DNA of 64,000 nucleotides from Thermosynechococcaceae cyanobacterium Okahandja (GCA_041530395.1 CP136945.1:2108001-2172000), one strand, 5' to 3'. Numbered from the stretch's first letter, positions 44,332-54,250 are shown. The notes: generated from the letters alone by a model not told the origin. Numbers and translations are program-made.

Positions 44332-44754
44332 ATGGCGATGTCCCCTGAACACCCATGGTACGCAGCGGCACAACTGCTGCAACCGTCTCTGATTCGCCTC
44401 TTGGATCATCTGCGGCGACAGTTAGAGACTTCTGGTTGGCAGGGGGAGTACGAAACGGTTGAACTGCCTTCTGCCACGGGTGAGCCAGAACCGCAGGTGC
44501 TCTACTGGTTGCATTTGCGGCGGGGCGATCGCCACCAGCGGCTGAACCTGTGGGAACTCTGTTACCAAATTTGTTTTGCGGACTATTACCCCCAACTCGA
44601 CTACGCGGGCATTCGCGACTTTCAGGTGGGGGAGGTTACGGCGGATATGGCCTTATTCGATGTCGCAGGAGAGGTGGACTGGCACCGCCTCGATCAAAAA
44701 GCGGCCAAGGTGGTGGCCACCGTGTTTGCGGGCTTAGAACCGCCGCCTCCCTAG
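44332..44754 (+). CDS. Conserved hypothetical protein
   Basis: 140 residues, not recognised. Start ATG 44332 (MAMSPEHPWY) follows AGGTGA; an ATG five codons earlier is possible. The protein is acidic and globular, with an amphipathic N-terminal helix (QPSLIRLLDHLRRQLETSG) and a central LWELCYQICFADYYPQLDY. It is divergent from the YggT gene and lies upstream of speA with 59 bases between. Confidence 0.6.
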   Translation: MAMSPEHPWYAAAQLLQPSLIRLLDHLRRQLETSGWQGEYETVELPSATGEPEPQVLYWLHLRRGDRHQRLNLWELCYQICFADYYPQLDYAGIRDFQVGEVTADMALFDVAGEVDWHRLDQKAAKVVATVFAGLEPPPP

Positions 44755-44813
44755 TCGCCATCGCCGAAACAGGTTAGGATCAGCACGTTTTGGTTGGTCA
44801 ACAAACAAAAGAC

Positions 44814-46739
44814 ATGGGTGCTGGATCAGCAACGGTAGCAACAACAACGGCGGCCTGGAGTATTGAGGCCAGCGAACAACTGTACCGCATTCAGGGGTGG
44901 GGTGAGCCTTACTTTGGCATTAATGCGGCGGGGCATGTGACGGTCTCCCCCAAGGGCGATCGCGGCGGCTCCCTTGACCTCTACGAACTGGTGCAAGCCC
45001 TACAACAGCGCAATATTGGCCTGCCCATTTTGCTCCGCTTCCCAGATATTCTGGAGGACCGGATTGAGCGGCTGAATGCCTGTTTTGCCCGGGCGATCGC
45101 CCGCTACGGCTATAACGGCACCTATAAGGGGGTGTTTCCGGTCAAGTGTAATCAGCAGCGCCACATTATCGAAGCACTGGTGCGCTTTGGCCGATCCCAC
45201 CAGTTTGGTCTTGAGGCGGGGTCAAAGCCAGAGTTACTCATTGCCTTGGCCATGCTAAACACCGCCGGTGCCCTCCTGATTTGTAATGGCTACAAAGACC
45301 GGAGCTACATTGAAACCGCAATTCTGGCGCGGCGACTCGGCCACACCCCGATCATTGTCCTAGAGCAACCGGAAGAAGTGCCGCAAGTGATTGCCGTCAG
45401 CCAAGCCCTCGGCATTGCCCCAATTGTGGGGGTACGGGCAAAGCTGAGTACCCAGGGGGTAGGCCGCTGGGGAACCTCGGCGGGCGATCGCGCCAAATTT
45501 GGCCTCACGGTGCCAGAAATTTTAGCGACGGTGGAGCAACTGCGCCAAGCCGAAATGCTGGACTCACTGCAACTGCTGCACTTTCACATTGGTTCGCAAA
45601 TTTCTGCCATTAGCGTCATTAAAGATGCCATTCGCGAAGCGGGGCAGATTTACGGTGAGCTGGTGCGCCTAGGTGCGAATATGCAGTACCTTGACGTGGG
45701 CGGCGGACTGGGGGTGGACTACGATGGCTCTAAAACCAATTTCCATGCCTCCAAAAACTACAGCATGCAAAATTACGCCAGTGATGTGGTAGCGGAAATT
45801 AAGGAGGCCTGTAGCGAGCGCAATATTCCTGTACCAACCCTGATTAGCGAAAGTGGTCGTGCCATTGCCTCCCACCAGTCGGTGCTGGTGTTTAATGTGC
45901 TGGGGGTGAGTGAAGTGCCCAAGGTGGTGCCCGAACCAGCCACAGCGGACGAGCACCTGATTATTCGGAACCTCTACGATACCTACCAAAGCATTGATGC
46001 CACCAATTACCAAGAAGCCTACAATGATGCCCTCCAGTTCAAAAGTGAGGCCATTAGCCTCTTTAACTTTGGCTACCTGAGCTTACCGGAGCGGGGACGG
46101 GCGGAGCAGTTATTTTGGGCCTGCTGCGGCAAAATTCTGGCGATCGCCCGCCAGCAGGAGTACGTGCCGGATGATCTCGAAGACCTTGAGAAGATCATGG
46201 CCTCGATTTACTACATCAACCTGTCGGTATTTCAGTCGGTACCCGACAGTTGGGCCATTGATCAACTGTTTCCGATTATGCCGATTCACCGCCTTGAAGA
46301 GGAACCCACCGAGCGGGGTATTTTGGCCGACCTCACCTGTGACAGCGACGGTAAAATCGACCAGTTTATTGATCTGCGGGATGTAAAATCGGTTCTGGAA
46401 CTGCATCCCCTGCGCCCCGGGGAACCCTACTATCTGGGGTTGTTTCTCAACGGTGCCTACCAAGAGATTATGGGCAACCTCCACAACCTGTTTGGCGACA
46501 CGAATGCGGTTCATATTCGCCTGACTCCCAAAGGCTATGAAATTGAGCACCTCGTCCGAGGCGATACAATGCAAGAAGTACTGGGGTATGTGCAGTACCA
46601 CGGGGACGCGCTCCTTGAACAGATTCGCCGCCGTGCCGAAGAGGCCCTTGCCGAGCAGCACATTACCCTTGCAGAGGCACAGCACCTGCTGGAAAACTAT
46701 GAGCACAGCCTACGCAGTTACACCTACCTATCGACTTAG
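44814..46739 (+). CDS. speA: Biosynthetic arginine decarboxylase
   Basis: PLP-dependent enzyme converting arginine to agmatine, the first step to putrescine and spermidine. About 641 residues. PLP lysine in GVFPVKCNQQRHIIEAL, the glycine-rich phosphate site YLDVGGGLGVDYDGS, and the C-terminal RLTPKGYEIEHLVRGDTMQE segment are typical of the large SpeA group. I start at ATG 44814; a TTG at 44790 after AGGAT would add eight residues. The SRPBCC-like gene starts two bases after its stop. Confidence 0.95.
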   Translation: MGAGSATVATTTAAWSIEASEQLYRIQGWGEPYFGINAAGHVTVSPKGDRGGSLDLYELVQALQQRNIGLPILLRFPDILEDRIERLNACFARAIARYGYNGTYKGVFPVKCNQQRHIIEALVRFGRSHQFGLEAGSKPELLIALAMLNTAGALLICNGYKDRSYIETAILARRLGHTPIIVLEQPEEVPQVIAVSQALGIAPIVGVRAKLSTQGVGRWGTSAGDRAKFGLTVPEILATVEQLRQAEMLDSLQLLHFHIGSQISAISVIKDAIREAGQIYGELVRLGANMQYLDVGGGLGVDYDGSKTNFHASKNYSMQNYASDVVAEIKEACSERNIPVPTLISESGRAIASHQSVLVFNVLGVSEVPKVVPEPATADEHLIIRNLYDTYQSIDATNYQEAYNDALQFKSEAISLFNFGYLSLPERGRAEQLFWACCGKILAIARQQEYVPDDLEDLEKIMASIYYINLSVFQSVPDSWAIDQLFPIMPIHRLEEEPTERGILADLTCDSDGKIDQFIDLRDVKSVLELHPLRPGEPYYLGLFLNGAYQEIMGNLHNLFGDTNAVHIRLTPKGYEIEHLVRGDTMQEVLGYVQYHGDALLEQIRRRAEEALAEQHITLAEAQHLLENYEHSLRSYTYLST

Positions 46740-46741
46740 GA

Positions 46742-47122
46742 ATGTCCATGCTGGGAACCTTTCAGGCAAGTCATCTGCGGATTGAAGTACCAGCAACGGC
46801 AGCGCAGTTGACCCCTTACTTAACAGAGTTAAAACAGATGCAGCAATGGCTGTGGCCGTTGCACCTCGAGGGTGGGGGCGATCGCCTCCAGCAGGGGAGC
46901 CAGTTTACCACTCAGTTGGGCTGGCTGCGCATTGAGCATAGGGTTGAACTGATCAGTGCCGGACGCTTAGTACTGGTGCTGCGCGCAGGCATTGAAGGCT
47001 GGCAGGAATGGTGCTGGGGAGACGGGTGGGTGCAATCCTGCATAGAGGGTGTGACCCCCCTACCCCTTGAACTGGGGCAAACGCTGCTGCTGTGGCGACT
47101 GCGTGCGGCTCTATCCCCGTAA
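46742..47122 (+). CDS. Small SRPBCC-like hypothetical protein
   Basis: 126 residues. The pattern of an N-terminal strand, helix (ATAAQLTPYLTELKQMQQWL) and alternating strands (FTTQLGWLRIEHRVELIS, RLVLVLRAGIEGWQEW) with a long C-terminal helix suggests the SRPBCC ligand-binding fold, but similarity is weak. Start ATG 46742 immediately after speA; an ATG two codons later (46748) is the alternative. Cotranscription with speA is likely. Confidence 0.5.
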   Translation: MSMLGTFQASHLRIEVPATAAQLTPYLTELKQMQQWLWPLHLEGGGDRLQQGSQFTTQLGWLRIEHRVELISAGRLVLVLRAGIEGWQEWCWGDGWVQSCIEGVTPLPLELGQTLLLWRLRAALSP

Positions 47123-47155
47123 AATGCCCAGTATTTTTGTGAGGTATCCGTTCCG

Positions 47156-48313
47156 TTGAAGCAATTCCGCCGCTACCCCATTGGCCTCATCCTCAGTCTG
47201 CTGCTCCTAAGCGGTTGTGAAGGCAGTGGTCTGCAAAACCTGTTTGCTGCTGATTCCAACGCCGAGCAGTGGGGGACAAGCCCTAGCCCCTCCCCGGCTG
47301 CCGTTGCCACAACCCTACCAGACACTCTGCGCTTTCCCAATGCCACCCTGCTAGAAACTCAGCCCCTACCTAGCGACCCGAACACGATCCAAACCCGTTG
47401 GCAAGCCAGCGCACCCGCGATCGCCATCCAGCAGTTTTACGGCGAACAGTTTCAGCAAACAAACTGGCGGCTTTTAGATCAGCAGGTGGCGGATAACCGC
47501 ATTACCCTCAAGGGATCTGGCTCAAATTTAGAGGTCACTGTTACCATTAACACCACTCCCGTTAATAACACCACCGAATTTAGCGTGGCCTACCGACCCA
47601 CCAGCGGCAGTGGGGCACCGTCACCAACCCCCGCAGCGGCACTGACCCCCCAAACCTTTACAGATTTGGACGCGGCTCCCACTCCCTTTCAGGCGGCCAT
47701 TCGCGAACTGGCAGAACTGGGTACCTTACCGACCGCCAACAATGAACTGGCTCCCAACAGCCCCATTAGCCGCAGCCAGTTTGCCCGCTGGTTGGTGATC
47801 ACCTACAACCGCTTTTACGAAGACCGTCCCGCCCGCCAAATTCGCTTGGGCACCCCGAACGATGAGCCGGTGTTTCAAGACGTGCCCCGCCAGCATCCCG
47901 ACTTTCCCTATATTCAGGGGTTGGCCATGGCCGGGTTCTTACCTAGCCCACTAACGGGAGATGCCAGCGCCCTCTTTCGTCCCGATGCCTCCCTGACTCG
48001 CGAAACCCTGTTGCAGTGGAAAGTGCCCCTCGATCAACAGGGGCGGCTCAGCCCTAGTACGATTGATCGCATCCAGCAAACGTGGGGCTTCAAGGACAGT
48101 AGCCGTATTGGCCCCAGCGCCGTTAGTGCCGTTGCCGCAGATTACTTGGCAGGGGATCTCTCGAATATTCGCCGCATCTGGGGAGAAACCCTGCTGCTGC
48201 AACCCCAAAAGGTAGTGAGTCGTGCCGAAGCCGCTATGGCCCTTTGGTACATTGGCAATGGCAGTGAGGGGCTTTCCGCCCAAACCGTCCTGCAAGCGCG
48301 GTCTCCGTCCTAG
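47156..48313 (+). CDS. SLH-domain lipoprotein
   Basis: 385 residues. The N-terminus [21 protein letters not shown] is a lipoprotein signal with lipobox Cys about 21. After a Ser/Pro/Ala linker there is an AMIN-like or unassigned beta domain (about 55-150), and then an S-layer-homology type region ([53 protein letters not shown]), which in cyanobacteria binds peptidoglycan-linked polymer at the outer envelope. The start is a TTG at 47156 with GAGG before it; no ATG is in frame nearby. The stop shares CTAG with convergent menB. Confidence 0.72.
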   Translation: MKQFRRYPIGLILSLLLLSGCEGSGLQNLFAADSNAEQWGTSPSPSPAAVATTLPDTLRFPNATLLETQPLPSDPNTIQTRWQASAPAIAIQQFYGEQFQQTNWRLLDQQVADNRITLKGSGSNLEVTVTINTTPVNNTTEFSVAYRPTSGSGAPSPTPAAALTPQTFTDLDAAPTPFQAAIRELAELGTLPTANNELAPNSPISRSQFARWLVITYNRFYEDRPARQIRLGTPNDEPVFQDVPRQHPDFPYIQGLAMAGFLPSPLTGDASALFRPDASLTRETLLQWKVPLDQQGRLSPSTIDRIQQTWGFKDSSRIGPSAVSAVAADYLAGDLSNIRRIWGETLLLQPQKVVSRAEAAMALWYIGNGSEGLSAQTVLQARSPS

Positions 48314-49146
48314 GGACGCCAGGGAAACTGCCGGAAATTCGGCGGTCGTTTCTCTAAAAACGCCCGTTTTCCTTCCGCACTTTCTTGGCTCAGGTAGTAG
48401 AGCAGGGTGGCATTGCCGGCAAGTTCCTGCAACCCCGCCTGACCATCACAGTCGGCATTAAAGGCTGACTTGAGACAGCGAATCGCCAAAGGACTGTGGT
48501 TGAGAATCTCCTTAGCCCAGCGGATGCCTTCCGCTTCGAGTTCGGCCACCGGCACCACGGCATTCACAAGTCCCATGGCCAGAGCGTCAGCCGCGCTGTA
48601 CTGACGGCAGAGAAACCAGATTTCGCGCGCTTTCTTTTGGCCAACAATGCGGGCAAGGTAGCTCGCCCCAAACCCACCGTCAAAGCTACCCACCCGCGGC
48701 CCCGTCTGACCAAACACGGCATTGTCCGCAGCAATGGTGAGGTCACACACCAAATGTAGGACATGGCCACCCCCAATCGCATAGCCTGCCACCAAGGCAA
48801 TCACCACCTTGGGTAAGGTGCGAATTTGCCGCTGTAAATCGAGGACATTCAGCCGTGCCACCCCCTGCTCGTCGAGATAGCCTGCTTCAGCGCGAATACT
48901 TTGATCGCCGCCAGCACAAAAGGCATACTTGCCGTCACTGTGGGGGCCTGCGCCCGTCAGCAACACAACGCCGATGGTGGGGTCGTTGCGGGCATCCTCA
49001 AAGGCTTCACTCATCTCCACAATAGTCTGTGGGCGGAAGGCATTCCGCTTATGGGGGCGGTTAATGGTGATTTTGGCGATGCCCGCTGCTTTGTGATACA
49101 AAATATCGCTGTAGTCGTGAACGGGTTGCCAGAGAACGTCGCTCAT
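48310..49146 (-). CDS. menB: 1,4-dihydroxy-2-naphthoyl-CoA synthase
   Basis: Ring-closing enzyme of the phylloquinone/menaquinone pathway; in cyanobacteria its product becomes the A1 cofactor of photosystem I. 278 residues of the crotonase fold: [18 protein letters not shown], the oxyanion region [30 protein letters not shown], and the MenB-specific [15 protein letters not shown]-terminus [14 protein letters not shown] is also MenB-like. Start ATG 49146 (MSDVLWQPV) is chosen over an ATG ten codons upstream. Confidence 0.95.
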   Translation of the reverse strand: MSDVLWQPVHDYSDILYHKAAGIAKITINRPHKRNAFRPQTIVEMSEAFEDARNDPTIGVVLLTGAGPHSDGKYAFCAGGDQSIRAEAGYLDEQGVARLNVLDLQRQIRTLPKVVIALVAGYAIGGGHVLHLVCDLTIAADNAVFGQTGPRVGSFDGGFGASYLARIVGQKKAREIWFLCRQYSAADALAMGLVNAVVPVAELEAEGIRWAKEILNHSPLAIRCLKSAFNADCDGQAGLQELAGNATLLYYLSQESAEGKRAFLEKRPPNFRQFPWRP

Positions 49147-49179
49147 AGGGTGTTGATGGCAATTTTTCAGATCCAACGC

Positions 49180-49575
49180 CTAACGGCTGCCTTGCAGTTG
49201 CTTGACTTGCTCAGTGGTCAAGATGGTGAGCATTTCAGCGCGGGTATCCTGCATAACTTTGTTCATTTGGGTTTTCTGCTCTGGCCGCAGAGCCACCCTA
49301 TCCATTGCCTCGCCCGTGGATTTACCTTGCTTAATCGCGTTGCGGAACAGCCGCTGTTGGTTGCTGTCGAGAATGGCTAAAATGCGCTCGTTCGTTTTTA
49401 GGGTCAGCCGCAGCAGGGCTTGCTTTTGGGTCACACTTAGGTTGAGCTTTTGCATCTGCTCTGCCGTCAGCAGGCCACCGCTACTTTGGCCAAGGGCAAC
49501 CGACGGCAGCCAAACGCTACCCACACTCACTAGCAGGGCGATCGCCACTGCAACAGTCTGCCGATTTACAGTCAT
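49180..49575 (-). CDS. Exported helical protein, Spy/CpxP-like
   Basis: 131 residues. Signal peptide likely (VAVAIALLVSVGSVWLPSVA, cleavage near residue 29, ALGQ). The mature part is helical and charged with LTAEQMQKLNLSVTQKQALL and LRPEQKTQMNKVM, resembling the LTxxQ motif of periplasmic Spy/CpxP chaperones. It is just upstream of menB on the same strand with 33 bases between; a functional connection is not indicated. Confidence 0.6.
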   Translation of the reverse strand: MTVNRQTVAVAIALLVSVGSVWLPSVALGQSSGGLLTAEQMQKLNLSVTQKQALLRLTLKTNERILAILDSNQQRLFRNAIKQGKSTGEAMDRVALRPEQKTQMNKVMQDTRAEMLTILTTEQVKQLQGSR

Positions 49576-49693
49576 ACGTGCCTCACCACGGCTAACATGT
49601 CTATGCTAACAGAGGGGTTGGCACTCATCCATGCCAAGCACCGCCCTTTGGGGTGGCCGAAATAACTTAACATTTGCTCTCAAAAAGGTTCAG

Positions 49694-49699
49694 TATAAT
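49694..49699 (+). promoter_or_regulatory. -10 element upstream of the 49.7 kb operon
   Basis: Perfect TATAAT; TTGCTC at 49674-49679 is a weak -35 with too short a spacer. Transcription from here would start near 49706, which supports the GTG at 49727 as start codon rather than the in-frame ATG at 49631. Confidence 0.5.
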
Positions 49700-49726
49700 G
49701 CCAATCGAAAGATCTTTAGCACTCCT

Positions 49727-50437
49727 GTGACCTCAATTGCCTCCACCTATCATCAGGCGGCACAGCGTATTGCTAGCCATCCTCAGTCCGAACGCCTGCG
49801 GAAGCTGTTATTTGCGCTGCACTATCACCAGTGGCCGTCCCATGCCCCTGAGATGAACAGGGCGCAATTGGAGGAGATGTTGGGGGCAATTGTGCAGCAC
49901 AGCCAAACCCCCAAGGGCCTCGCCACGCAACTGACCGGAATTGTCAGCACCCTCAATAAGGCGCAGGTGTATCAAAAGGTGGCGGCGGCACTGCTACAAA
50001 TTGTTGCCCCCCTTTATCCCCAAGCCAGTTCAGTGGCGGTAGCGAAACCGGCGCTATCGATGGCTGAACTGTACAACCTTCGCCTTGAACTGACCCGCTA
50101 CTGCACCCCCTTGCAGGTCAAACTACTCTTGGCGGCACTGCTCACCCACAAACCCGTTCATGCCCAAGGGCTAGAGCGCTTTACCCTGATTGATTTGCTC
50201 CAGCGGGTTGTCGGTCGCTTTAGCGATAGTGAGGCTCTACGAGCAAGGGTACAGCAGGCGCTACAGCAGTTTAACAATGATGGGGTCTATGCCAATGTGG
50301 GCGATCGCCTACTGAAGCTGCTCCAGCGGTTCCCCGCAGAGGCAGCCGTTGAAGTCACTATGGAAACGACACCGCCAACCGTTGACCCAGCAGCGGGGGA
50401 TGACGACGACGAACTCACCTGTCAACTGTTTGCCTGA
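49727..50437 (+). CDS. Conserved hypothetical protein, helical
   Basis: 236 residues, not recognised. Start at GTG 49727 (VTSIASTYHQAAQRI) because a promoter element lies within the longer open frame; no good ribosome site is visible. The sequence is almost entirely helical and basic with Ala/Leu/Gln-rich segments (QVYQKVAAALLQIVAPLY; LYNLRLELTRYCTPLQVK), and ends in an acidic tail (DDDDELTCQLFA). It is followed eight bases later by a pentapeptide-repeat gene, so they form an operon. Confidence 0.6.
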   Translation: MTSIASTYHQAAQRIASHPQSERLRKLLFALHYHQWPSHAPEMNRAQLEEMLGAIVQHSQTPKGLATQLTGIVSTLNKAQVYQKVAAALLQIVAPLYPQASSVAVAKPALSMAELYNLRLELTRYCTPLQVKLLLAALLTHKPVHAQGLERFTLIDLLQRVVGRFSDSEALRARVQQALQQFNNDGVYANVGDRLLKLLQRFPAEAAVEVTMETTPPTVDPAAGDDDDELTCQLFA

Positions 50438-50444
50438 CCTCACT

Positions 50445-51437
50445 ATGGATGCAGCGGAATTTCTTGAGCGTTATGACAGGGGCCAGACCCAGTTCTGCGA
50501 GGTGAACCTAGCGGGCATCACCCTCACCAATGCCGATTTGATTGGTGTAGATTTGCGGGGGGCTAGCCTGCAAGGGGTATATTTTGAGTTTTGTCACTTT
50601 GGTCGCGCTGACCTCAGCTATGCCCTCATGACCGGTGCCCGCTTTGAGGGGTGTAACTTTACCCAAGCGGTGCTTAGCAAAAGCCATTTTCGCGATGCAA
50701 TATGTCATGGCTGTGTGTTTGACCGCGCCAATCTCCAAGGGGCAGACTTGACCTTGGCGGCTTTCCTCGACTGCAATTTCCTCAGCAGTGATCTGCGGCA
50801 GGTGAACCTGAGTCATACGGTGCTCGCGGGTGCGTGTTTGCGGGGGGCAAATTTCCGTAAGGAAAACTATCAGGAGCCAGCCAACTTAGTGGGAGTGGAT
50901 TTTCGTCACGCGGATCTGCAGGGCACTAACCTAGCCAGTGCCAACCTCGCTCGGACAAATTTGGCAGGGGCGAACCTGAAAGAGGCGAATCTCAATGGGG
51001 TGAACTTGAGCCAAGCGGATTTGACGAATGCGAATTTGCAGGGGGCTATCCTCAGCCATGCTCGTCTGTGTGAAGCCAATTTAACGGGGGCAAATTTACG
51101 CCAAGCCCGCCTTGCTAAGGTGGATTTGCGGGGAGGGCACCTTACCCAAGCGGATCTCCGCCAAGCGATTCTTTCAGAAGCACGGCTGGACGAGGTTCAA
51201 GGGGAAGGGGCAAATTTGCGGGAAGCGGTGCTCAACAAGGCTGACCTGCGGCGAGCGAATTTCAAGGGTGCTGATCTTCAGGAAGCGCGCCTCATTGATG
51301 CCTATCTTGCCCGAACCAATCTGCAAGGGGTCAATCTACGGCAGGCCAATTTAATACGTGCCGACATTAGTAGTGCCCTGCTGTTAGACGCGTGTCTGGA
51401 GGAAGCCCTGATGCCCGATGGCAGCGTCTATACCTAG
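50445..51437 (+). CDS. Pentapeptide repeat protein
   Basis: 330 residues, almost all of it tandem A(D/N)LxX pentapeptides (for example ANLARTNLAGANLKEANLNG) that form a right-handed quadrilateral beta-helix. A break at about residues 140-155 (NFRKENYQEPANLVG) separates two blocks. Such proteins are numerous in cyanobacteria and act by protein binding (HetL and Qnr-like examples); no partner is identified here. Start ATG 50445 follows the upstream gene by seven bases. The extreme C-terminus is EEALMPDGSVYT. Confidence 0.85.
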   Translation: MDAAEFLERYDRGQTQFCEVNLAGITLTNADLIGVDLRGASLQGVYFEFCHFGRADLSYALMTGARFEGCNFTQAVLSKSHFRDAICHGCVFDRANLQGADLTLAAFLDCNFLSSDLRQVNLSHTVLAGACLRGANFRKENYQEPANLVGVDFRHADLQGTNLASANLARTNLAGANLKEANLNGVNLSQADLTNANLQGAILSHARLCEANLTGANLRQARLAKVDLRGGHLTQADLRQAILSEARLDEVQGEGANLREAVLNKADLRRANFKGADLQEARLIDAYLARTNLQGVNLRQANLIRADISSALLLDACLEEALMPDGSVYT

Positions 51438-51510
51438 ACTCAGCCGCCGCGATAAGATAAAGGCAACCCATGACGTATCGAGTCCTTTGAGTACGGCTGC
51501 TCCTGCCTCT

Positions 51511-52920
51511 ATGACCAAATCGGCGGACTCACGCCTCCTCGACGACCTGCAGGCGGCGGTTAACGACCTGAATGACTACCAAAATGACCTGAGTTACGCG
51601 GCGGCTAAAACCGCTCTGGAAAAGCTGCTGGCGGAGTGCACCGCTACGGCAGATCAAAAGACCCCCCTCGCTGCGGCGATCGCCCAGTTGGAACAGATGC
51701 TGGATAAGCTCCACTACGGCGTGGTGCACATTGCGGTCTTTGGCCTTGTGGGGCGGGGCAAGTCCTCGCTGCTCAATGCCCTGCTGGGCGAACCCATCTT
51801 TGCCACCGGTCCGATTCATGGGGTCACCCAAGAGCAAGCCGCGGCGCTGTGGCAGGTCTCGGATGCTGAAGGACAGCGGCGATCGCCCATTCGCCTGATT
51901 GACACACCCGGATTAGATGAGGTCAACGGTGCCGATCGCGAACAACTGGCACGAGAGGTGGCACAACAGGCGGATTTAATTCTCTTTGTAATTGCCGGTG
52001 ACATGACACGGCTAGAGTACGAGAGCCTCAGTCAACTGCGGGCCGCCAGTAAGCCCATGCTCTTGGTCGTTAACAAGATGGATCAGTACCCGGATGTGGA
52101 TCGCCATGCCATCTATACCAAGCTACGGGATGAGCGGGTCAAGGGTCTCCTCTCCCCTGAGGAAATTGTCATGGTGGCAGCAGCGCCCCTTGTGCCCCAC
52201 GTGCAGCAGGATGCCCAGGGTCGAGTGCAGGTAACCATGCGGGTGGGTGCCCCCCAAGTGGATGCCCTCAAGATCAAAATTTTGGATGTGTTGGCGCGGG
52301 AAGGCAAAGCGCTGATTGCCCTTAACTCGATGCTGTTTGCCAATCACATCAGCGAGGAGTTGGCACAGTATAAACTGAGCTTGCGGGAGCAGGAGGCCAA
52401 TCAACTGATTTGGAAGGGAGCCGTGGCAAAGTCCTTGGCGATCGCCCTCAACCCGGTCACGGTATTGGATATGGTCAGCAGTGCGGTGATTGATGTCACC
52501 ACGGTGCAACTGCTGTCGCGCCTCTACGAGATTGAACTCACAGAAGCGGGTGCCAAGGAACTGCTACAAACCATTGCCTTGGCCATGGGGGGCATTAGCC
52601 TTGGCGAATTTGTTGCCAATCTGGGTCTTAGCTCCCTGAAGGGGATGTTAGGGCTGGCAACGCCGGTGAGTGGGGGGCTAGCGCTAGGTCCCTACCTTGC
52701 GGTGGCCGCAACCCAAGCCAGTATTGCGGGTTTTGCCTCCTACACCATGGGGCAAGTGGCCAAAACCTATTTTGCTAACGGCGCTGGCTGGGGGGCAGCA
52801 GGGCCGAAAACTGTTGTCCAACAAATTTTAGGCCAACTGGATCAGCGGTATATTTTGAGTCGTCTGAAGGCGGAAATTCAAAGCCAACTTCGCCCCAAAA
52901 CCTCTGGAGTTAGGGTATGA
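51511..52920 (+). CDS. Era/dynamin-like GTPase with C-terminal membrane (DUF697-type) region
   Basis: 469 residues. The GTPase domain has G1 GLVGRGKSS (about 79), a conserved Thr in G2 (IHGVTQEQA), G3 DTPGLDE and G4 NKMD. The C-terminal third is hydrophobic (KSLAIALNPVTVLDMVSSAV; ALAMGGISLGEFVANLGLSS; GLALGPYLAVAATQASIAGF), as in DUF697/YcjF-like GTPases that associate with membranes. Function unknown. I start at ATG 51511; TTG 51487 is an alternative. It follows the pentapeptide gene by 73 bases and overlaps the 3' end of the convergent response regulator by 11 bases. Confidence 0.8.
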   Translation: MTKSADSRLLDDLQAAVNDLNDYQNDLSYAAAKTALEKLLAECTATADQKTPLAAAIAQLEQMLDKLHYGVVHIAVFGLVGRGKSSLLNALLGEPIFATGPIHGVTQEQAAALWQVSDAEGQRRSPIRLIDTPGLDEVNGADREQLAREVAQQADLILFVIAGDMTRLEYESLSQLRAASKPMLLVVNKMDQYPDVDRHAIYTKLRDERVKGLLSPEEIVMVAAAPLVPHVQQDAQGRVQVTMRVGAPQVDALKIKILDVLAREGKALIALNSMLFANHISEELAQYKLSLREQEANQLIWKGAVAKSLAIALNPVTVLDMVSSAVIDVTTVQLLSRLYEIELTEAGAKELLQTIALAMGGISLGEFVANLGLSSLKGMLGLATPVSGGLALGPYLAVAATQASIAGFASYTMGQVAKTYFANGAGWGAAGPKTVVQQILGQLDQRYILSRLKAEIQSQLRPKTSGVRV

Positions 52921-53272
52921 GCCTTTTCACCGTGGCAATCAGTTCAGCCGGATCAAAGGGCTTGGTAATGTAAGCATCAACCCCCTGCTTTTTGCCCCAG
53001 TGGATGTCAAAGTCTTCACTTTTGGTGGTACACATAATCACCGGCACATTTTGCGATGCTGGCTCCCCCTTAATCCAGCGGCAGAGTTCGTAGCCGTTCA
53101 TACGGGGCATGACCACGTCAAGGATAACTAAATCTGGGCACTGCGCCTTAATTTTTTCTTGGGCTTCGAGGCCGTCTTCTGCCTCAACAACCTCGTACCG
53201 TTGTTCCTTCATAAGTTCGACAATCATTGCCCGAAGGGTAGGACTGTCATCAACAACCATGACTGTGGCCAT
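52910..53272 (-). CDS. CheY-like response regulator (PilH/PatA-receiver type)
   Basis: 120 residues, a stand-alone receiver domain. Acidic pocket VVDDSPTLRAM (Asp8/Asp9), phosphoacceptor Asp52 in LVILDVVMPRMNGYEL, conserved Thr/Ser in IMCTTKSEDFD and Lys in ITKPFDP. The HWGKKQGVDAYITKPF segment is characteristic of PilH-like regulators acting in type IV pilus phototaxis or signalling. No kinase is nearby. Start ATG 53272. Confidence 0.88.
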   Translation of the reverse strand: MATVMVVDDSPTLRAMIVELMKEQRYEVVEAEDGLEAQEKIKAQCPDLVILDVVMPRMNGYELCRWIKGEPASQNVPVIMCTTKSEDFDIHWGKKQGVDAYITKPFDPAELIATVKRLIP

Positions 53273-53359
53273 AAACGTTCTGCCTGATACCGCGAGGAAA
53301 CGATGTTGTGATTTTAAATGTGCCGGAGCGCATATTATTTAGTTTGCCCATGGTATAGC

Positions 53360-54250
53360 CTACCATTTCTCATCCTGTTTGCGAAAAATCCGCGTAGAGG
53401 GATGGCCGAGCAGATCGCGAAACAATTCCCCCAAGGCATGGCGAAACGCTTCGACGGTGCGAGGGGCTAGGCGCTGGCGGCGCCATGCGGGTGGCAGGCT
53501 TAACCACAGTTTGAGGAGGGTGGGTATGCCCAGGGATTGACAGGCGGCCTGAGTCTGCCATTGGCTAAAGATAACGTCGGCGCGATCGCTCACCACCACT
53601 TGGCCGTTGGCAAGAATGATTACCCAATCCGCCCAGTGGTAAGCAAAATCAAGGTCATGGGTGGCAATGACAATCGTGGTGCCGGCAGCGTGGATGCGCT
53701 CAAGAACAGCCCAGAGGTGCTCCGCTTGGGGGTGGTCAAGATAGGTGGTTGGCTCATCAAGAAGCAGTAAGGCAGGCGCTAAGGCCATGACCCCTGCTAG
53801 AGCTACGCGCCGTTTTTGCCCCAGACTCAGGTGGTGCAAGGGGCACTCCGCCAGCTCTAGCAAATCAAAGTCCCGCAGGGCTTGCTCAAGGCGGCTTTCC
53901 AGTTCAGGGGTGGGCAGTTCTAAGTTACACAGGCCGTAGGAAATATCCTCGGCGACGGTGGCCGCCACAAGCTGTTGCTCTGGATCCTGAAAGGCAAGCC
54001 CCACCCGCTGCCGCCACTGCCGCAGGGTGGCCGGTTGATGGACTAGGCGTTGGCCTTGCCAGTACAGTTCCCCGCGATCGCAACGGTAGAGAGCCGCCGC
54101 CAAGTAAAAGAGCGTCGATTTACCGGAGCCATTGAGCCCCAGCACCACCGTTTTACGACCCTTGTCAAGGGTAACGGAACAGTCCTGTAGGACGGGCGTA
54201 AGGGTATTGGGGTAGCGAAACCAAACGTGGCGGAATTCCAGCAGCGCCAT
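53360..54250 (-). CDS. cbiO: Energy-coupling factor ATPase for cobalt uptake
   Basis: The ATPase of the CbiMNQO cobalt ECF transporter, 296 residues. Walker A LGLNGSGKST, Q-loop AFQDPEQQLVA, signature LSLGQKRRVAL (Leu in place of the usual Gly), Walker B LLLLDEPTTYLD and switch His in IATHDLDFAYHW. The long C-terminal extension (LSLPPAWRRQRLAPRTVEAF) is an unassigned helical region. Start ATG 54250 lies 16 bases downstream of cbiQ. Last gene of the riboswitch-controlled operon. Confidence 0.9.
   Translation of the reverse strand: MALLEFRHVWFRYPNTLTPVLQDCSVTLDKGRKTVVLGLNGSGKSTLFYLAAALYRCDRGELYWQGQRLVHQPATLRQWRQRVGLAFQDPEQQLVAATVAEDISYGLCNLELPTPELESRLEQALRDFDLLELAECPLHHLSLGQKRRVALAGVMALAPALLLLDEPTTYLDHPQAEHLWAVLERIHAAGTTIVIATHDLDFAYHWADWVIILANGQVVVSDRADVIFSQWQTQAACQSLGIPTLLKLWLSLPPAWRRQRLAPRTVEAFRHALGELFRDLLGHPSTRIFRKQDEKW

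Noticed and set aside
49631-49726. ATG 49631 as start of the hypothetical gene
   Set aside because: A perfect TATAAT lies within this stretch, and the encoded sequence is unlike the rest of the protein.
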